From: Prescottella equi
GTDB lineage: Bacteria > Actinomycetota > Actinomycetes > Mycobacteriales > Mycobacteriaceae
NCBI RefSeq assembly: GCF_002094305.1
Contig: NZ_LWTX01000001.1
Location: 186,001 to 250,000 of the forward strand
Direction of reading: 5' to 3'
Length of the DNA: 64,000 nt
Positions 35,846-45,260 of this stretch are shown piece after piece (within the stretch, counting starts at the first letter, position 1; the number at the start of each line of letters is the position of its first letter). The translations under genes and the position numbers were made by a program. The notes under the pieces are model-generated. The model did no database searches. It saw only the letters and a program-made list of their open reading frames with translations, and had not been told where the DNA came from.

Positions 35846-37033
35846 ATGTCCATCTCGAGCACCCAGGTCGGCATCGTCGGCGCCGGCCCGGCCGGACTGA
35901 TGCTGTCCCATCTCCTGCACCTGCGCGGCATCGAATCCGTCGTTCTCGAGGCTCGGACGCGGGAAGAGGTGGAGGGCACCATCCGCGCGGGCGTGCTCGA
36001 GCAGAACACCGTCGACCTGATGGTGGAGACCGGCCTCGGCGACCGGGTGAAGGCCGAGGGGCTCGAGCACCACGGCATCGAACTGCGCTTCGGCGGACGC
36101 GGACACCGCATCGCGTTCGACGAACTCACCGGCGGCCGCGCCGTCACGGTCTATCCGCAGCACGAGGTCCTCGTGGACCTCATCGCCAAGCGGCTCGCCG
36201 ACGGCGGCGACATTCGTTTCGGCGTCTCCGACGTCGAGGTGCACGACCACACCTCCGACAAGCCCTACATCACGTACACCGACGCGGACGGGAGCGAGCA
36301 GACGCTCACCTGTGCGCTGGTCGGCGGCTGCGACGGCTCGCGCACCAAGACCCGCAAGTTGATCCCCGAGCCGTCGATTCGGCAGGACCACTTCCGCCAG
36401 TACCCGTTCGCGTGGTTCGGCATCCTCGCCGAGGCGCCGCCGTCCTCCGAGGAACTGATCTACGCGAACCATCCGCGGGGTTTCGCGCTCATCAGCACCC
36501 GTACCCCGCAGGTCCAGCGCCACTACCTCCAGGTCGATCCGGACGACTCGGTGGACAACTGGTCGGACGACCGCATCTGGTCGGAACTGCACGCACGCGT
36601 GGACGGTGAGGGCGCGGAGATCAAGGACGGCCGGATCTTCGAGAAGTCGATCCTGCAGTTCCGCAGCTTCGTGTGTGAGCCGATGCAGCACGGCAACCTG
36701 TTCCTCGCGGGCGACGCCGCTCATACGGTGCCGCCCACCGGAGCGAAGGGCCTCAATCTCGCCGTCGCCGACGTCTACGTCCTGTCCAAGGGCATGGCCG
36801 AGTTCTTCGAGACCGGCGACCGCGGCCGACTCGACTCCTACACCGAGACGGTGCTGCCGCGCATCTGGCGCACGCAGCACTTCTCGTGGTGGATGTCCTC
36901 GATGATGCACCGACTGCCGGACGCGTCCGGCTTCGACCACAAGCGTCAGGTCGCGGAGCTCGACATGGTCACCCGGTCGGTGGCCGGCCGCACGCTGCTC
37001 GCCGAGAACTACGTCGGCACCCCGCTGGGCTGA
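35846..37033 (+). CDS. pobA: 4-hydroxybenzoate 3-monooxygenase
   Basis: A 395-residue flavoprotein hydroxylase, the normal length. GAGPAGLMLSHLL (12-24) binds FAD, the DG motif is CDGSRTKTRK, and GDAAHTVPPTGAKGLN is the second FAD site. YPQHEVLVDLI and WMSSMMHR match PobA closely. It converts 4-hydroxybenzoate to protocatechuate with NAD(P)H and oxygen. The product enters the pca pathway encoded 12 kb to the right. Confidence 0.95.
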   Translation: MSISSTQVGIVGAGPAGLMLSHLLHLRGIESVVLEARTREEVEGTIRAGVLEQNTVDLMVETGLGDRVKAEGLEHHGIELRFGGRGHRIAFDELTGGRAVTVYPQHEVLVDLIAKRLADGGDIRFGVSDVEVHDHTSDKPYITYTDADGSEQTLTCALVGGCDGSRTKTRKLIPEPSIRQDHFRQYPFAWFGILAEAPPSSEELIYANHPRGFALISTRTPQVQRHYLQVDPDDSVDNWSDDRIWSELHARVDGEGAEIKDGRIFEKSILQFRSFVCEPMQHGNLFLAGDAAHTVPPTGAKGLNLAVADVYVLSKGMAEFFETGDRGRLDSYTETVLPRIWRTQHFSWWMSSMMHRLPDASGFDHKRQVAELDMVTRSVAGRTLLAENYVGTPLG

Positions 37034-37043
37034 CCGGCGAGGA

Positions 37044-37089
37044 CGGGTCTCGGCCGGCCCCGCGTCGGGGTCGGGGCCGGCCGAACCCG
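37044..37089 (+). terminator. terminator after pobA
   Basis: A perfect 13-base stem (37050-37062 with 37072-37084) is extended by five more pairs (37044-37048 with 37085-37089) past one bulged base. Confidence 0.75.
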
Positions 37090-37186
37090 GGCGGTTTCTC
37101 GCTCGGTGAGAATCCGGGATGCAGGCGATCGTGTCGTCCGTAGGTTCGTGAGGGTAGTACCGCTCCACCTACAGAAGAGGCATTCC

Positions 37187-38104
37187 ATGAAGATCCTGAT
37201 CGTCGGCGGCACCGGCATGATCGGCGCCCACACCGCGCTGCACCTGCGTGATCAGGGAAACGACGTCACCGTCGCCGCCCGCAATCCGCTGGCCGACGAC
37301 TCCCCGGTGCGTGATTTCCCGGTGCTGCTCGGTGACTACACGGAGCAGACGTTCACGGTCGACGATCTGGCGCCGTTCGAGGCCGTCGTGTTCGCTGCGG
37401 GCCAGGACATCCGGCACATGGGCCGCGACGTGGACGAGGCCGAGTTCTGGGAGAAGACCCAGACCGGTGGCGTGCCGCGCTTCGCTGCGCTCGCGAAGGA
37501 GGCCGGGGTCTCGCGTTTCGTCCAGGTCGGCAGCTACTACCACCACCTGCGGCCGGAGTACGCGGAGACGATGCCGTACGTGGCCGCGCGCAAGGCGGCG
37601 GACGAGGGTGCGCGCGCCCTGGCCGACGAGAACTTCAACGTCTCGACGCTGAACCCGCCGTCGATCCTGGGCGCCATCAGCGGCGTGTCCGCCAAGCGCT
37701 ATCGCAAGCTGTTCTCGTGGGCTGCGGGCAACGAGCCGCAGATCCCCGACTTCGCACCGGCCGGCGGCACGAACTACATGTCGGCGCAGTCGCTCGCCGA
37801 GGCGATCTGGGGTGCGCTGCAGAACGCCGAGTCCGGCCGGGCTTACCTGATCGGTGACCAGAACCTCACCTTCGCCGAGTACTTCCAGCTGCTGGTCGAC
37901 GCCGCTGGAGGTGACCGTTCGATCGAAGAGCGCGACGAGGAGCATCCGTTGCTGCCCGACAGCTTCATCGTCCAGGGCCGGGGCAACGTCATTGCGTACG
38001 ACACCGATCCGGCCGAGACCGCGCTGCTCGGCTACACGCAGGGCGACTGTGCCCGCGCGATCGCGGAGATGTACGAGATCGTCAAGGCCGCCACGGCGCG
38101 CTGA
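37187..38104 (+). CDS. NAD(P)-binding epimerase/dehydratase-like protein
   Basis: A 305-residue extended short-chain dehydrogenase. KILIVGGTGMIGAHTALHL is the Rossmann start. YYHHLRPEY and PYVAARKAADEG replace the strict Tyr-x3-Lys layout, so catalysis may differ from true epimerases. The ATG at 37187 follows AGAAGAGG. It lies between pobA and a converging SDR gene. It may act on a ring intermediate of the block, but nothing fixes the substrate. Confidence 0.75.
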   Translation: MKILIVGGTGMIGAHTALHLRDQGNDVTVAARNPLADDSPVRDFPVLLGDYTEQTFTVDDLAPFEAVVFAAGQDIRHMGRDVDEAEFWEKTQTGGVPRFAALAKEAGVSRFVQVGSYYHHLRPEYAETMPYVAARKAADEGARALADENFNVSTLNPPSILGAISGVSAKRYRKLFSWAAGNEPQIPDFAPAGGTNYMSAQSLAEAIWGALQNAESGRAYLIGDQNLTFAEYFQLLVDAAGGDRSIEERDEEHPLLPDSFIVQGRGNVIAYDTDPAETALLGYTQGDCARAIAEMYEIVKAATAR

Positions 38105-38111
38105 TCGCTTC

Positions 38112-38140
38112 GGGGCGGCCGTGACCCCTCCGGCCGCCCC
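38112..38140. terminator. bidirectional terminator
   Basis: A 10-base stem (38112-38121 with 38131-38140) with a nine-base loop lies between two convergent genes. Confidence 0.65.
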
Positions 38141-38145
38141 ACCGG

Positions 38146-38841
38146 TCAGTAGCTCGCGCGGCCGCCGCTGGCGTCGTACACCGCGCCCGTCGAGAAGCTG
38201 ACCGCATCCGAGCACAACCAGCCGACCAGTTCGGCAATCTCGTCCGGACGGCCCATCCGCCCCATCGGGGTCAGGCTCTGCGATCGTGCCAGGATCGCCG
38301 GATCCGTTCGGGCGTTCATCGGGCTCTCGACGGCCGCGGGTGCCACAACGTTCGCGAGTACTCCGGTGCGGGCGATCTCCTTCCCGAGCGACTTGGTCAG
38401 TGCGATCACCGCGGCCTTCGACGCCGAGTACGCGCTCTGTGTGGGGTTGCCGTCCTTGGCTGCGATGCTCGCGAGGTTCACCACCCGGCCCCATCGCGCA
38501 TCGACCATGGCGGGCACGAACGCCCGGCACATGAGGAAGACCCCGTCGACGTTGATGCGGAACGTCCGGCGCCACGCGTCGAGGTCCAGGTCGACGAGTG
38601 GGGCCGAGGGGCCGACCACGCCGGCGCTGTTGACGAGGATGTCGACGCGTCCGAGTTCGCGGCGCAGCGAGTCGACCGCCGCTTCGTCGGTCACATCCAG
38701 GCGCACGTCCGCCCCGACCGCCACATCGGCCGTGACGACGCGAACACCGCTGTCCGACAGCAACTTCGCGCACGCCGCCCCTATACCGCTGGCGCCTCCG
38801 GTGACGAGGGCCGTCGTGCCGTCGGGATACGTTGCCGTCAT
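38146..38841 (-). CDS. SDR-family oxidoreductase
   Basis: A 231-residue classical short-chain dehydrogenase. TALVTGGASGIGAACAKLL binds the cofactor, NSAGVVG is the central motif, and YSASKAAVIAL holds the catalytic Tyr and Lys. The Asp after strand 2 (VVTADV) suggests NAD as cofactor. The ATG at 38841 follows AGGAGCAGAA. It is divergent from the LysR gene, which probably controls it. It may oxidise a hydroxyl on an alicyclic substrate. Confidence 0.85.
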   Translation of the reverse strand: MTATYPDGTTALVTGGASGIGAACAKLLSDSGVRVVTADVAVGADVRLDVTDEAAVDSLRRELGRVDILVNSAGVVGPSAPLVDLDLDAWRRTFRINVDGVFLMCRAFVPAMVDARWGRVVNLASIAAKDGNPTQSAYSASKAAVIALTKSLGKEIARTGVLANVVAPAAVESPMNARTDPAILARSQSLTPMGRMGRPDEIAELVGWLCSDAVSFSTGAVYDASGGRASY

Positions 38842-38898
38842 TTCTGCTCCTGTCGTTGTTTGCGCACTCGTCATGGTTTAAGTTGCCAACGCACATAA

Positions 38899-38910
38899 TC
38901 AAACTTTTGA
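38899..38910. promoter_or_regulatory. palindrome TCAAACTTTTGA in the SDR/LysR intergenic region
   Basis: Perfect five-base arms with a two-base spacer in an unusually AT-rich 128-base gap. It is a candidate LysR operator. Confidence 0.45.
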
Positions 38911-38969
38911 ATATGTCGGTAGCTGAATATATGGCGTGCGGCACAGGCGTCAAGTCGTGGAGGAGCGGG

Positions 38970-39872
38970 ATGGAGATTCGATGGGTGCACGCGTTCGTCG
39001 CGGTCGCCGAGGAGTTGCACTTCGGGCGGGCCGCGGCGCGACTGCAGATGGCTCAGTCGCCGCTGAGCCAGACGATCCGGAAGCTGGAGAAGGATCTGGG
39101 CGTCACTCTCTTCGAGCGGAGCACGCGCAGCGTGGCGCTGACCTCTGCCGGGCATGCGTTCATCCCGCATGCTTATCGACTGCTCGAGAATGTCGACACC
39201 GCTCGCCACGCGGCGCGATCCTCGTCGGGTGGGGTCTACGGAAGGATCAGGATCGGCTTCACCGGCGTGCTCAATCACAAGTCACTGCCGCCGCTCACCC
39301 GGGCGCTGCGGCAGCGTTATCCGAACGTGGAACTCTCTCTGGTCGGCCGGATCATGACCCGGGAGGCGGTCGTCCAACTCGAAAGCGGCGCGCTCGACCT
39401 GGCTTTCGTGGGGCTCCCGGTCGAGTCGACGTCGGTGGACACCCGGTTGATCCGCCGCGAGGCGTTCGGGGTCGTGTTGCCTGCCGACCATCGGTTCGCG
39501 GGTGCGGCCGAGATCGATCTCCGGGAACTGATCGAGGACGGCTTCGTCACCACTCCGTTGTCGGCGGGGTCGAGCCTGCAGGAGGTGGCGATGCGCGCCT
39601 GCCTCGACGCGGGGTTCCGGCCGCGGATCGTTCAGGAGATCACGGACCCGTACATGATCCTGATGTTGGTGGCCGCCGGGGTCGGGGTCGCGTTGATGCC
39701 CTCCGGCGTTGCCGAGATCCTCCCGCCGGGAACAGTTTTCGTTCACCTGTCGGGCGAGGAGAAATACATGAACCATGCCATCGCGTGGTCGCCGCGCAAC
39801 GCTTCGGAAGCGCTGCGGGTGGCGCTCAGGGTGTCGGAGGAGATTCTGCCGACGCCGCGGATCGAGACCTGA
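38970..39872 (+). CDS. LysR-family regulator
   Basis: A 300-residue protein. WVHAFVAVAEELHFGRAAAR and LQMAQSPLSQTIRKLEKDLG form the HTH, with a periplasmic-binding-like effector domain after residue 90. The sequence is close in style to regulators of aromatic and hydroxy-acid catabolism (BenM/CatR type). The ATG at 38970 follows GGAGGAGC. It faces the SDR gene and precedes the MHS transporter by 170 bases. Confidence 0.88.
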   Translation: MEIRWVHAFVAVAEELHFGRAAARLQMAQSPLSQTIRKLEKDLGVTLFERSTRSVALTSAGHAFIPHAYRLLENVDTARHAARSSSGGVYGRIRIGFTGVLNHKSLPPLTRALRQRYPNVELSLVGRIMTREAVVQLESGALDLAFVGLPVESTSVDTRLIRREAFGVVLPADHRFAGAAEIDLRELIEDGFVTTPLSAGSSLQEVAMRACLDAGFRPRIVQEITDPYMILMLVAAGVGVALMPSGVAEILPPGTVFVHLSGEEKYMNHAIAWSPRNASEALRVALRVSEEILPTPRIET

Positions 39873-39928
39873 TCGGTCAGGGTCTCAGACGTATTCGGTG
39901 TTGGACGCGGCATAGTCGGGCGTGACAG

Positions 39929-39981
39929 GCTCGTGCCCTGCCGGTGGCTGTGACACCCGTCACGAGCATCCCGCTCTCGTG
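39929..39981. promoter_or_regulatory. cluster of inverted repeats before the MHS transporter
   Basis: GCTCGTG (39929-39935) pairs with CACGAGC (39961-39967); GTGAC pairs with GTCAC inside it (39950-39963); and CACGAG (39961-39966) also pairs with CTCGTG (39976-39981). This suggests an operator or a leader structure. Confidence 0.35.
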
Positions 39982-40042
39982 GCGCGACGTGGCATTTCCC
40001 CAGCTTCGTCAGCCGTCGGCTTCCCTGCGCGAAAGGACCCCC

Positions 40043-41419
40043 ATGGCACACACGTCTGCCCGCACCGTGGACGGACCACCGAACCGGAATGCCCGTCGGG
40101 CAGCTGTTTCGGGATTCCTCGGCAGCACGCTCGAGTACTACGACTTCTTCATCTACGGCTCCGCTGCGGCGCTCGTCTTCGGGAAGATCTTCTTTCCCGG
40201 CGACGGCGCCACGGCAACGCTGCTGTCGATCGGAACCTTGGGAGTCGCCTACGTCGCTCGTCCGCTCGGAGCGGTGCTGTGGGGGCATCTGGGCGACAAG
40301 TTCGGACGTAAGAATGCCCTCCTGGCCTGTCTGCTGATGATGGGTGTGTCGACGTTCGTCATCGGTTGCCTTCCGACCTACGAGACCATCGGTGTCGCGG
40401 CGCCGGTCATCCTGGTGCTCCTGCGTCTGCTGCAGGGGCTGTCGGCGGGCGGTGAGTCGCCCGGTTCGTCGTCGCTCACGCTCGAACATGCGCCGGGGGA
40501 CCGGCGCTCGTTCTTCACCTCGTTCACGATGAGCGGCATCATGTTCGGCATCGTCGTCTCGAGTCTGGTGTTCATCCCGATCGCCTCCCTCCCCGACGAC
40601 GCGCTGTACTCGTGGGGCTGGCGAATTCCGTTCTGGGCCAGCATCGTCGTCACGGTCGTCGCGTTGTGGCTGCGCCGCAGCCTCGACGAACCCGAGGTCT
40701 TCGAGGAGATGAAGGAGAGCGACGAGGTCGCCGCAGTCCCGGTCGTGGAGGTCTTCCGCTCGCACTGGCGGACGGTGCTGCGGGTCGCGTTGAGTTCCTC
40801 GTTCGCGATGATCAACACGATCGTCAACGTGTTCGCCCTGGCGTACGCGGTCAATGTCGCCGGGATCGAGCGTCAGTCGATGCTCTGGGCGATCGCCACG
40901 GCAAACTTCGTCGCGGTGCTCAGCCAGCCCCTCTTCGGAATGCTGGCCGATCGGTACGGCCGCAAGCCGCTGTTCGTCCTCGGCGCCGTCGGCGCGGGCG
41001 CGATGGTGTTCGCGTTCTTCCACGCGATAGGTACCGGAAGCGTCCCCATGGTGTTCGCCTCCGGAATCATCCTGATCGGTCTCTTCTACTCGATGCCCAA
41101 CGGCATCTACCCGGCGTACTTCCCGGAGCAGTTCCCGGCGAAGGTGCGCTACACCGGCATGGCGGTCAGCCTCATGCTCGGCCTGCTGGTCGCCGGCTTC
41201 ACTCCGGCGATCGCGCAGTTGCTCTCGTCCGGTGACGAGAGCAACTGGGTCCCGGTGGCGTGGATGTGCATGGGCTTCGCGGTCCTGTCGGCGGTCGCCG
41301 CGATGTTCGGTCCGGAGACTCACCGCACCCCGACCGAACTGCTCGGTGAACCGGCCGGCCGCGAGGCGCAGAAACGGGCCACCGCGCAGGCGCGCGAACT
41401 CGCCGGGAGCAACGCATGA
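40043..41419 (+). CDS. MHS-family MFS transporter
   Basis: A 458-residue transporter with 12 helices. [19 protein letters not shown] in helix 1, [11 protein letters not shown] in loop 2-3 and [20 protein letters not shown] in helices 4 and 5 are the metabolite:H+ symporter signature; members import shikimate, 2-oxoglutarate, proline or protocatechuate. The ATG at 40043 follows GAAAGGA. Its stop overlaps the shikimate dehydrogenase start (ATGA), so shikimate or quinate is the best guess for its cargo. Confidence 0.85.
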   Translation: MAHTSARTVDGPPNRNARRAAVSGFLGSTLEYYDFFIYGSAAALVFGKIFFPGDGATATLLSIGTLGVAYVARPLGAVLWGHLGDKFGRKNALLACLLMMGVSTFVIGCLPTYETIGVAAPVILVLLRLLQGLSAGGESPGSSSLTLEHAPGDRRSFFTSFTMSGIMFGIVVSSLVFIPIASLPDDALYSWGWRIPFWASIVVTVVALWLRRSLDEPEVFEEMKESDEVAAVPVVEVFRSHWRTVLRVALSSSFAMINTIVNVFALAYAVNVAGIERQSMLWAIATANFVAVLSQPLFGMLADRYGRKPLFVLGAVGAGAMVFAFFHAIGTGSVPMVFASGIILIGLFYSMPNGIYPAYFPEQFPAKVRYTGMAVSLMLGLLVAGFTPAIAQLLSSGDESNWVPVAWMCMGFAVLSAVAAMFGPETHRTPTELLGEPAGREAQKRATAQARELAGSNA

Positions 41420-42306
41420 CCGCCGCTGACCGCACCCATCGGATCGGCCTGGTCGGCGCGGGTATCGCGACGTCGCTGTCGCCGCAACTCCACGAGCACG
41501 AGGCCGCCGCGCTCGGCCTGTCCCAGTACCGGTACGAGCTGATCGACCTCGCCGAGCGCGAGGTGACGGTCGGTGAGACCGGGGACCTCGTCCGGGAGTT
41601 CGCCGCGGCCGGCTGGACCGGGTTCAACGTCACCCATCCGTGCAAGCAGGCGGTGCTCGGCGGGCTCGACGAGCTGTCCGAGAACGCGCGCCTGCTCGGA
41701 GCCGTCAACACGGTGGTCGTCGATGGCGGCCGGTTGGTCGGACACAACACCGACCACAGCGGCTTCCTCACCGCACTGCAGCGAGGGCTGCCCGACGCGG
41801 ACCTCGCCGCCGTTCTCCTGCTGGGCGCGGGCGGTGCGGGATCGGCGGTCGCGTACGCGCTGGCCGCGGCCGGGGTGCAGGATCTGCGGATCGCCGACGT
41901 CGACGCGGGTCGGGCCGCGGACGTGTGTGCGCGGGTGTCCGGTGCGTTCCCCGACACCGCCTGTGGGGCGGTCGATCTCGGCCACGTGGCCGACGTTCTT
42001 GCGTCCCGGACCGGCCTGGTGAACGCCACCCCGATCGGAATGGACGGACATTCCGGAACTCCGGTGGACCCTGCGGCACTGCACGCGGGTCTGTGGGTGG
42101 CGGACATCGTCTACCGCCCTCTGCGAACCCAACTTCTCGACGCGGCAGCCGCTCTCGGCTGTGCCACGCTCGACGGCGGCCAGATGCTCGTCGCCCAGGC
42201 GGCGGACACGTTCGAGCTGTTGACCGGTGCGGCGACCGACCGGTCCCGCATGCGCGCGCACCTCGGCGAGGTACTGGCGAGCGGGGCCGGCGCTCCCGGG
42301 CGCTGA
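41416..42306 (+). CDS. shikimate/quinate dehydrogenase (QsuD-like)
   Basis: A 296-residue dehydrogenase. [15 protein letters not shown] is the substrate site, Lys77 in NVTHPCKQ and Asp113 in HNTDHSGF are the catalytic pair, and [15 protein letters not shown] binds the nucleotide. The absence of the usual NADPH arginine cluster after strand 2, where IADVDAGRA is seen, suggests NAD, as in catabolic QsuD of Corynebacterium. It is translationally coupled to the transporter. It probably oxidises shikimate or quinate. The dehydratases needed to reach protocatechuate are not obvious nearby, unless the TIM-barrel gene at 48 kb supplies one. Confidence 0.83.
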   Translation: MTAADRTHRIGLVGAGIATSLSPQLHEHEAAALGLSQYRYELIDLAEREVTVGETGDLVREFAAAGWTGFNVTHPCKQAVLGGLDELSENARLLGAVNTVVVDGGRLVGHNTDHSGFLTALQRGLPDADLAAVLLLGAGGAGSAVAYALAAAGVQDLRIADVDAGRAADVCARVSGAFPDTACGAVDLGHVADVLASRTGLVNATPIGMDGHSGTPVDPAALHAGLWVADIVYRPLRTQLLDAAAALGCATLDGGQMLVAQAADTFELLTGAATDRSRMRAHLGEVLASGAGAPGR

Positions 42307-42314
42307 CGACGACG

Positions 42315-42348
42315 AACGCGTGCGCGGCCCATCCGCGCACGCGTTTTT
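42315..42348 (+). terminator. rho-independent terminator
   Basis: A perfect 13-base stem (42315-42327 with 42333-42345), a five-base loop and a run of T (42344-42348) follow the dehydrogenase. This splits the transporter/dehydrogenase unit from the operon that starts at 42484. Confidence 0.88.
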
Positions 42349-42353
42349 CGCGC

Positions 42354-42400
42354 ATTGACATTGACGGGAATCAGCACAATGAACCGTTGATTCTGTCAAT
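42354..42400. promoter_or_regulatory. nested inverted repeats before the OYE operon
   Basis: ATTGAC (42360-42365) and GAATCA (42368-42373) are mirrored by TGATTC (42388-42393) and GTCAAT (42395-42400). A second copy of ATTGAC sits at 42354-42359. The centre is 14 bases. It lies between a terminator and the operon, so it is a strong operator candidate for an unidentified regulator. Confidence 0.55.
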
Positions 42401-42483
42401 AACGCGTGAAAAAGTGGTGGTCGCGGGCCGGGTGGCCCTGTGGACCCCCGCTCTCATTCTCATTGCATTACAGGAGTTTTCCC

Positions 42484-44460
42484 ATGTCCCATTCGCTGTC
42501 CGACCACGCGACGGCGTCCCAGTCGTTCGCGCAGCCGCTCGATATCGGCGGGCTGCGTCTGCGCAACCGGTTCGTCTCCGCTCCGATGGAACGCAACTAC
42601 TGCGACTTCGACGGCACGATGTCCGATCGGTACATCGCCTATCTCGAACGTCGGGCGGCCGGCGGCGCGGCCCTGGTGTTCACCGAGGCCGCGTACGTCC
42701 GCGCCGATGGCAAGGGCCGGATCCGGCAGATGGGCGTCGACGAGGACGAGCGCATCCCCGGCATCGCCCGGCTGGTCGAGGCGGTGCACGCGCACGGTGC
42801 GCTGCTCGGTGTCGAGCTCAATCACGGTGGTCGCACGGCGCAGGGCGCGGTGAGCGGGTTCGTTCCGGTCGCGCCCAGCCCGATCCCGTGCCACGTGGTC
42901 GGCGGGGAGATGCCCGAGCAGCTGGGGAGCGACGACATCGAGCACATCATCGAGTGCTACGGCGAGGCGGCGGCGCGCTGCCAGAAGGCCGGGGTGGACG
43001 TCATCTCGCTGCACGGTGGGCACGGCTACCTCATCCACCAGTTCCTGTCCCCGGCGTACAACAAGCGCGACGACGAGTGGGCGGATCCGACGCTCTTCGT
43101 CAACCGGGTGATCGTGTCGGTCCGCGAGCATGCCCCGGAGATCGTTCTCGGCCTGCGTTTCTCGGCGTTCGAGGGTGTCGAGGGTGGTCTGGATCCGGAG
43201 ACGACCCGGGCTCGCATCGACGCGATCGACACCGACCGGCTCGACTTCCTCGACGTCTCGGCCGGCAACTACGAGGCCGGACAGTGGATCATCCAGCCGG
43301 GTGAGTGGGAGCGCGGACTGCTCGCGCCGTACTCCGCGCAGTACACGCGGGGCTTCGACATGCCGGTCGGGGTCGCCGGCCGCATCACCTCCCCGGACGT
43401 CGCGGCGCGGATCATCGAGTCCGGCCAGGCCGACTTCGTGAGCATGGCCCGGACGCTGCACGCCGATCCGGACTTCCCGAACCGGGCCCTCGACGGCGGC
43501 CGCTACCGGCCGTGCATCGCCTGCAACTACTGCATCGACAGCCTGGCGGCCGGCCCGATCCCGTGCACGGTCAACCCGTGGGTGGGGCGGGAGGCGGAGC
43601 AGCCGACCGAGCCGGCCCCGAACGCGGTGCGCGTGGCCGTCGTCGGCGCCGGTCCGTCGGGCATGGCGGCCGCGCGTGAGCTGGCGCTGGTCGGGCACGA
43701 GGTCCACCTCTTCGACGAGCGGAACTACCTCGGCGGCGATTTCGCGCTCGCCTCGGCCCTGCACGAGTACCCCGAGTACGGCCGGCTCGTCGACTGGTAC
43801 CGCGACGAGATTGCCGAGTTGAAGGTCGCGTGCCACCTCGGGTCCCGGGTGGCCGCCGCCGATCTCGCCGATCGGGACTTCGACGCGATCGTGCTGGCTA
43901 CCGGTGGCCGCGGTCCGGTCGTCGATCTCGACGGCGCCGAGACGCGCCGCATCCGCGACGTGCGGGAGTTCCTGCAGTCGGGTGATCCGGCGCCCGAGGC
44001 GATCACGTTCTTCGGGGCCGATCGCGAGGCCGCCGCGGTGGCCGACGATCTGCTGCAGCGCGGCACCACGGTGGTGATGGTCGGACCGCAGGAGACGATC
44101 GCCCACGACGTCGGACGGCGCGGCAAGATCGTGCTGCTGCCGCGGCTGGCGGCGAGCGAGAACCTGACCACCTACCTGTCGTCGATCGTCCGGCGGGTCA
44201 CGGCGGACACCGCGGTGATCTCCACCGGGGGTGTCGAGCGTGAGGTCGCGGCGCCGGGCGAACTGCTGATCTCGATGGGCGTCGAGCCGCGCACCGAACT
44301 GCTGGCCGAGTTGCGGGCGCTGGCGCCGCGGCTGGGCGTCCACACCGTCGGCGACGCGAGCGGAGACGGCGGCTCGGTCAACGCCGCGGTCGTCACGGCC
44401 GCCGACGTCGCGTCGGCGATCACCGCTGCCGCGGCCGCCGCTCAGGAGGTGTCCGCATGA
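42484..44460 (+). CDS. Old-Yellow-Enzyme/2,4-dienoyl-CoA reductase-type flavoprotein
   Basis: A 658-residue protein. The FMN TIM barrel (about 18-340) includes SLHGGHGYLIHQFLSPAYNK. A cysteine cluster follows (Cys344, Cys347, Cys350 and Cys361) for a [4Fe-4S] centre; then an FAD/NAD domain starts at VAVVGAGPSGMAAARELALV (about 380). The layout is that of 2,4-dienoyl-CoA reductase, trimethylamine dehydrogenase and enoate reductases. The ATG at 42484 follows CAGGAG. It is first in a five-gene operon and overlaps the next gene (ATGA). It could reduce, or in reverse desaturate, a cyclic enone. The substrate is unknown. Confidence 0.85.
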   Translation: MSHSLSDHATASQSFAQPLDIGGLRLRNRFVSAPMERNYCDFDGTMSDRYIAYLERRAAGGAALVFTEAAYVRADGKGRIRQMGVDEDERIPGIARLVEAVHAHGALLGVELNHGGRTAQGAVSGFVPVAPSPIPCHVVGGEMPEQLGSDDIEHIIECYGEAAARCQKAGVDVISLHGGHGYLIHQFLSPAYNKRDDEWADPTLFVNRVIVSVREHAPEIVLGLRFSAFEGVEGGLDPETTRARIDAIDTDRLDFLDVSAGNYEAGQWIIQPGEWERGLLAPYSAQYTRGFDMPVGVAGRITSPDVAARIIESGQADFVSMARTLHADPDFPNRALDGGRYRPCIACNYCIDSLAAGPIPCTVNPWVGREAEQPTEPAPNAVRVAVVGAGPSGMAAARELALVGHEVHLFDERNYLGGDFALASALHEYPEYGRLVDWYRDEIAELKVACHLGSRVAAADLADRDFDAIVLATGGRGPVVDLDGAETRRIRDVREFLQSGDPAPEAITFFGADREAAAVADDLLQRGTTVVMVGPQETIAHDVGRRGKIVLLPRLAASENLTTYLSSIVRRVTADTAVISTGGVEREVAAPGELLISMGVEPRTELLAELRALAPRLGVHTVGDASGDGGSVNAAVVTAADVASAITAAAAAAQEVSA

Positions 44461-45260
44461 TCCGCGACGATCTTCCCCCGATGGGGCTCGGGACCTGGCC
44501 GCTCGTCGGCGCCGAGGCCACCGAGGCGGTGCTCGCCGGGATCGACGCCGGCTACCGGCAGATCGACACGGCCTCGATCTACGGCAACGAGGACGCCGTC
44601 GGCGCCGCCCTGGCGCAGTCCGGAGTTCCGCGCGACGACCTGTTCGTCACAACGAAACTCCGTGGCAACGAACAGGTCTCGGGTGACATTCGCGGCGCAC
44701 TCGAAGCCAGCCTCGACCGGCTCGGACTGGAACGGCTGGACCTGTACCTGATCCACTGGCCGCTGCCCCGGATCGACCGCTACGTCGCGACGTTCGAGGC
44801 CATGCTGTCCTGCCGCGACGCAGGCCTGGTGCGGTACGTCGGAGTCTCCAACTTCCTCGGGCACCACTTGCGCCGCGTCGTCGCGGAGACGGGGGAGGTC
44901 CCGGCGGTGAACCAGATCCAGATGGACCCGTCGCTCACCCGGACACCGGTGCGGGAGGTGAACGACGAACTGGGCGTGCTCACCCAGTCGTGGAGCCCGC
45001 TCGGACGCGGCGACGTGCTCGCCGACCCGGTCGTGCTCGAGATCGCGGGACGGATCGGATGCTCTGCGGCGCAGGTGGTTCTGGCGTGGCACCGCGCCAA
45101 GGGCGTGGTGCCGGTGGTCCGGTCGGCCGACCCGGCGCGGCAGGCGGAGAACCTCGCGGCCCTGAGCGTGACGCTGACCGCACCGGACGTCGCGGCCCTC
45201 GACAGCCTCGATCGCGGTGAGGGTGCGGCCCGCGACGTCGAACGAGAGGAGCACTTCTGA
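44457..45260 (+). CDS. aldo/keto reductase
   Basis: A 267-residue reductase with the catalytic tetrad Asp37, Tyr42, Lys67 and His100 (IDTASIYGNE, TTKLRG, LIHWPL). It reduces or oxidises a carbonyl or alcohol with NAD(P)H. It is coupled to both neighbours: ATGA with the upstream gene and a one-base overlap with the next. Confidence 0.88.
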   Translation: MIRDDLPPMGLGTWPLVGAEATEAVLAGIDAGYRQIDTASIYGNEDAVGAALAQSGVPRDDLFVTTKLRGNEQVSGDIRGALEASLDRLGLERLDLYLIHWPLPRIDRYVATFEAMLSCRDAGLVRYVGVSNFLGHHLRRVVAETGEVPAVNQIQMDPSLTRTPVREVNDELGVLTQSWSPLGRGDVLADPVVLEIAGRIGCSAAQVVLAWHRAKGVVPVVRSADPARQAENLAALSVTLTAPDVAALDSLDRGEGAARDVEREEHF

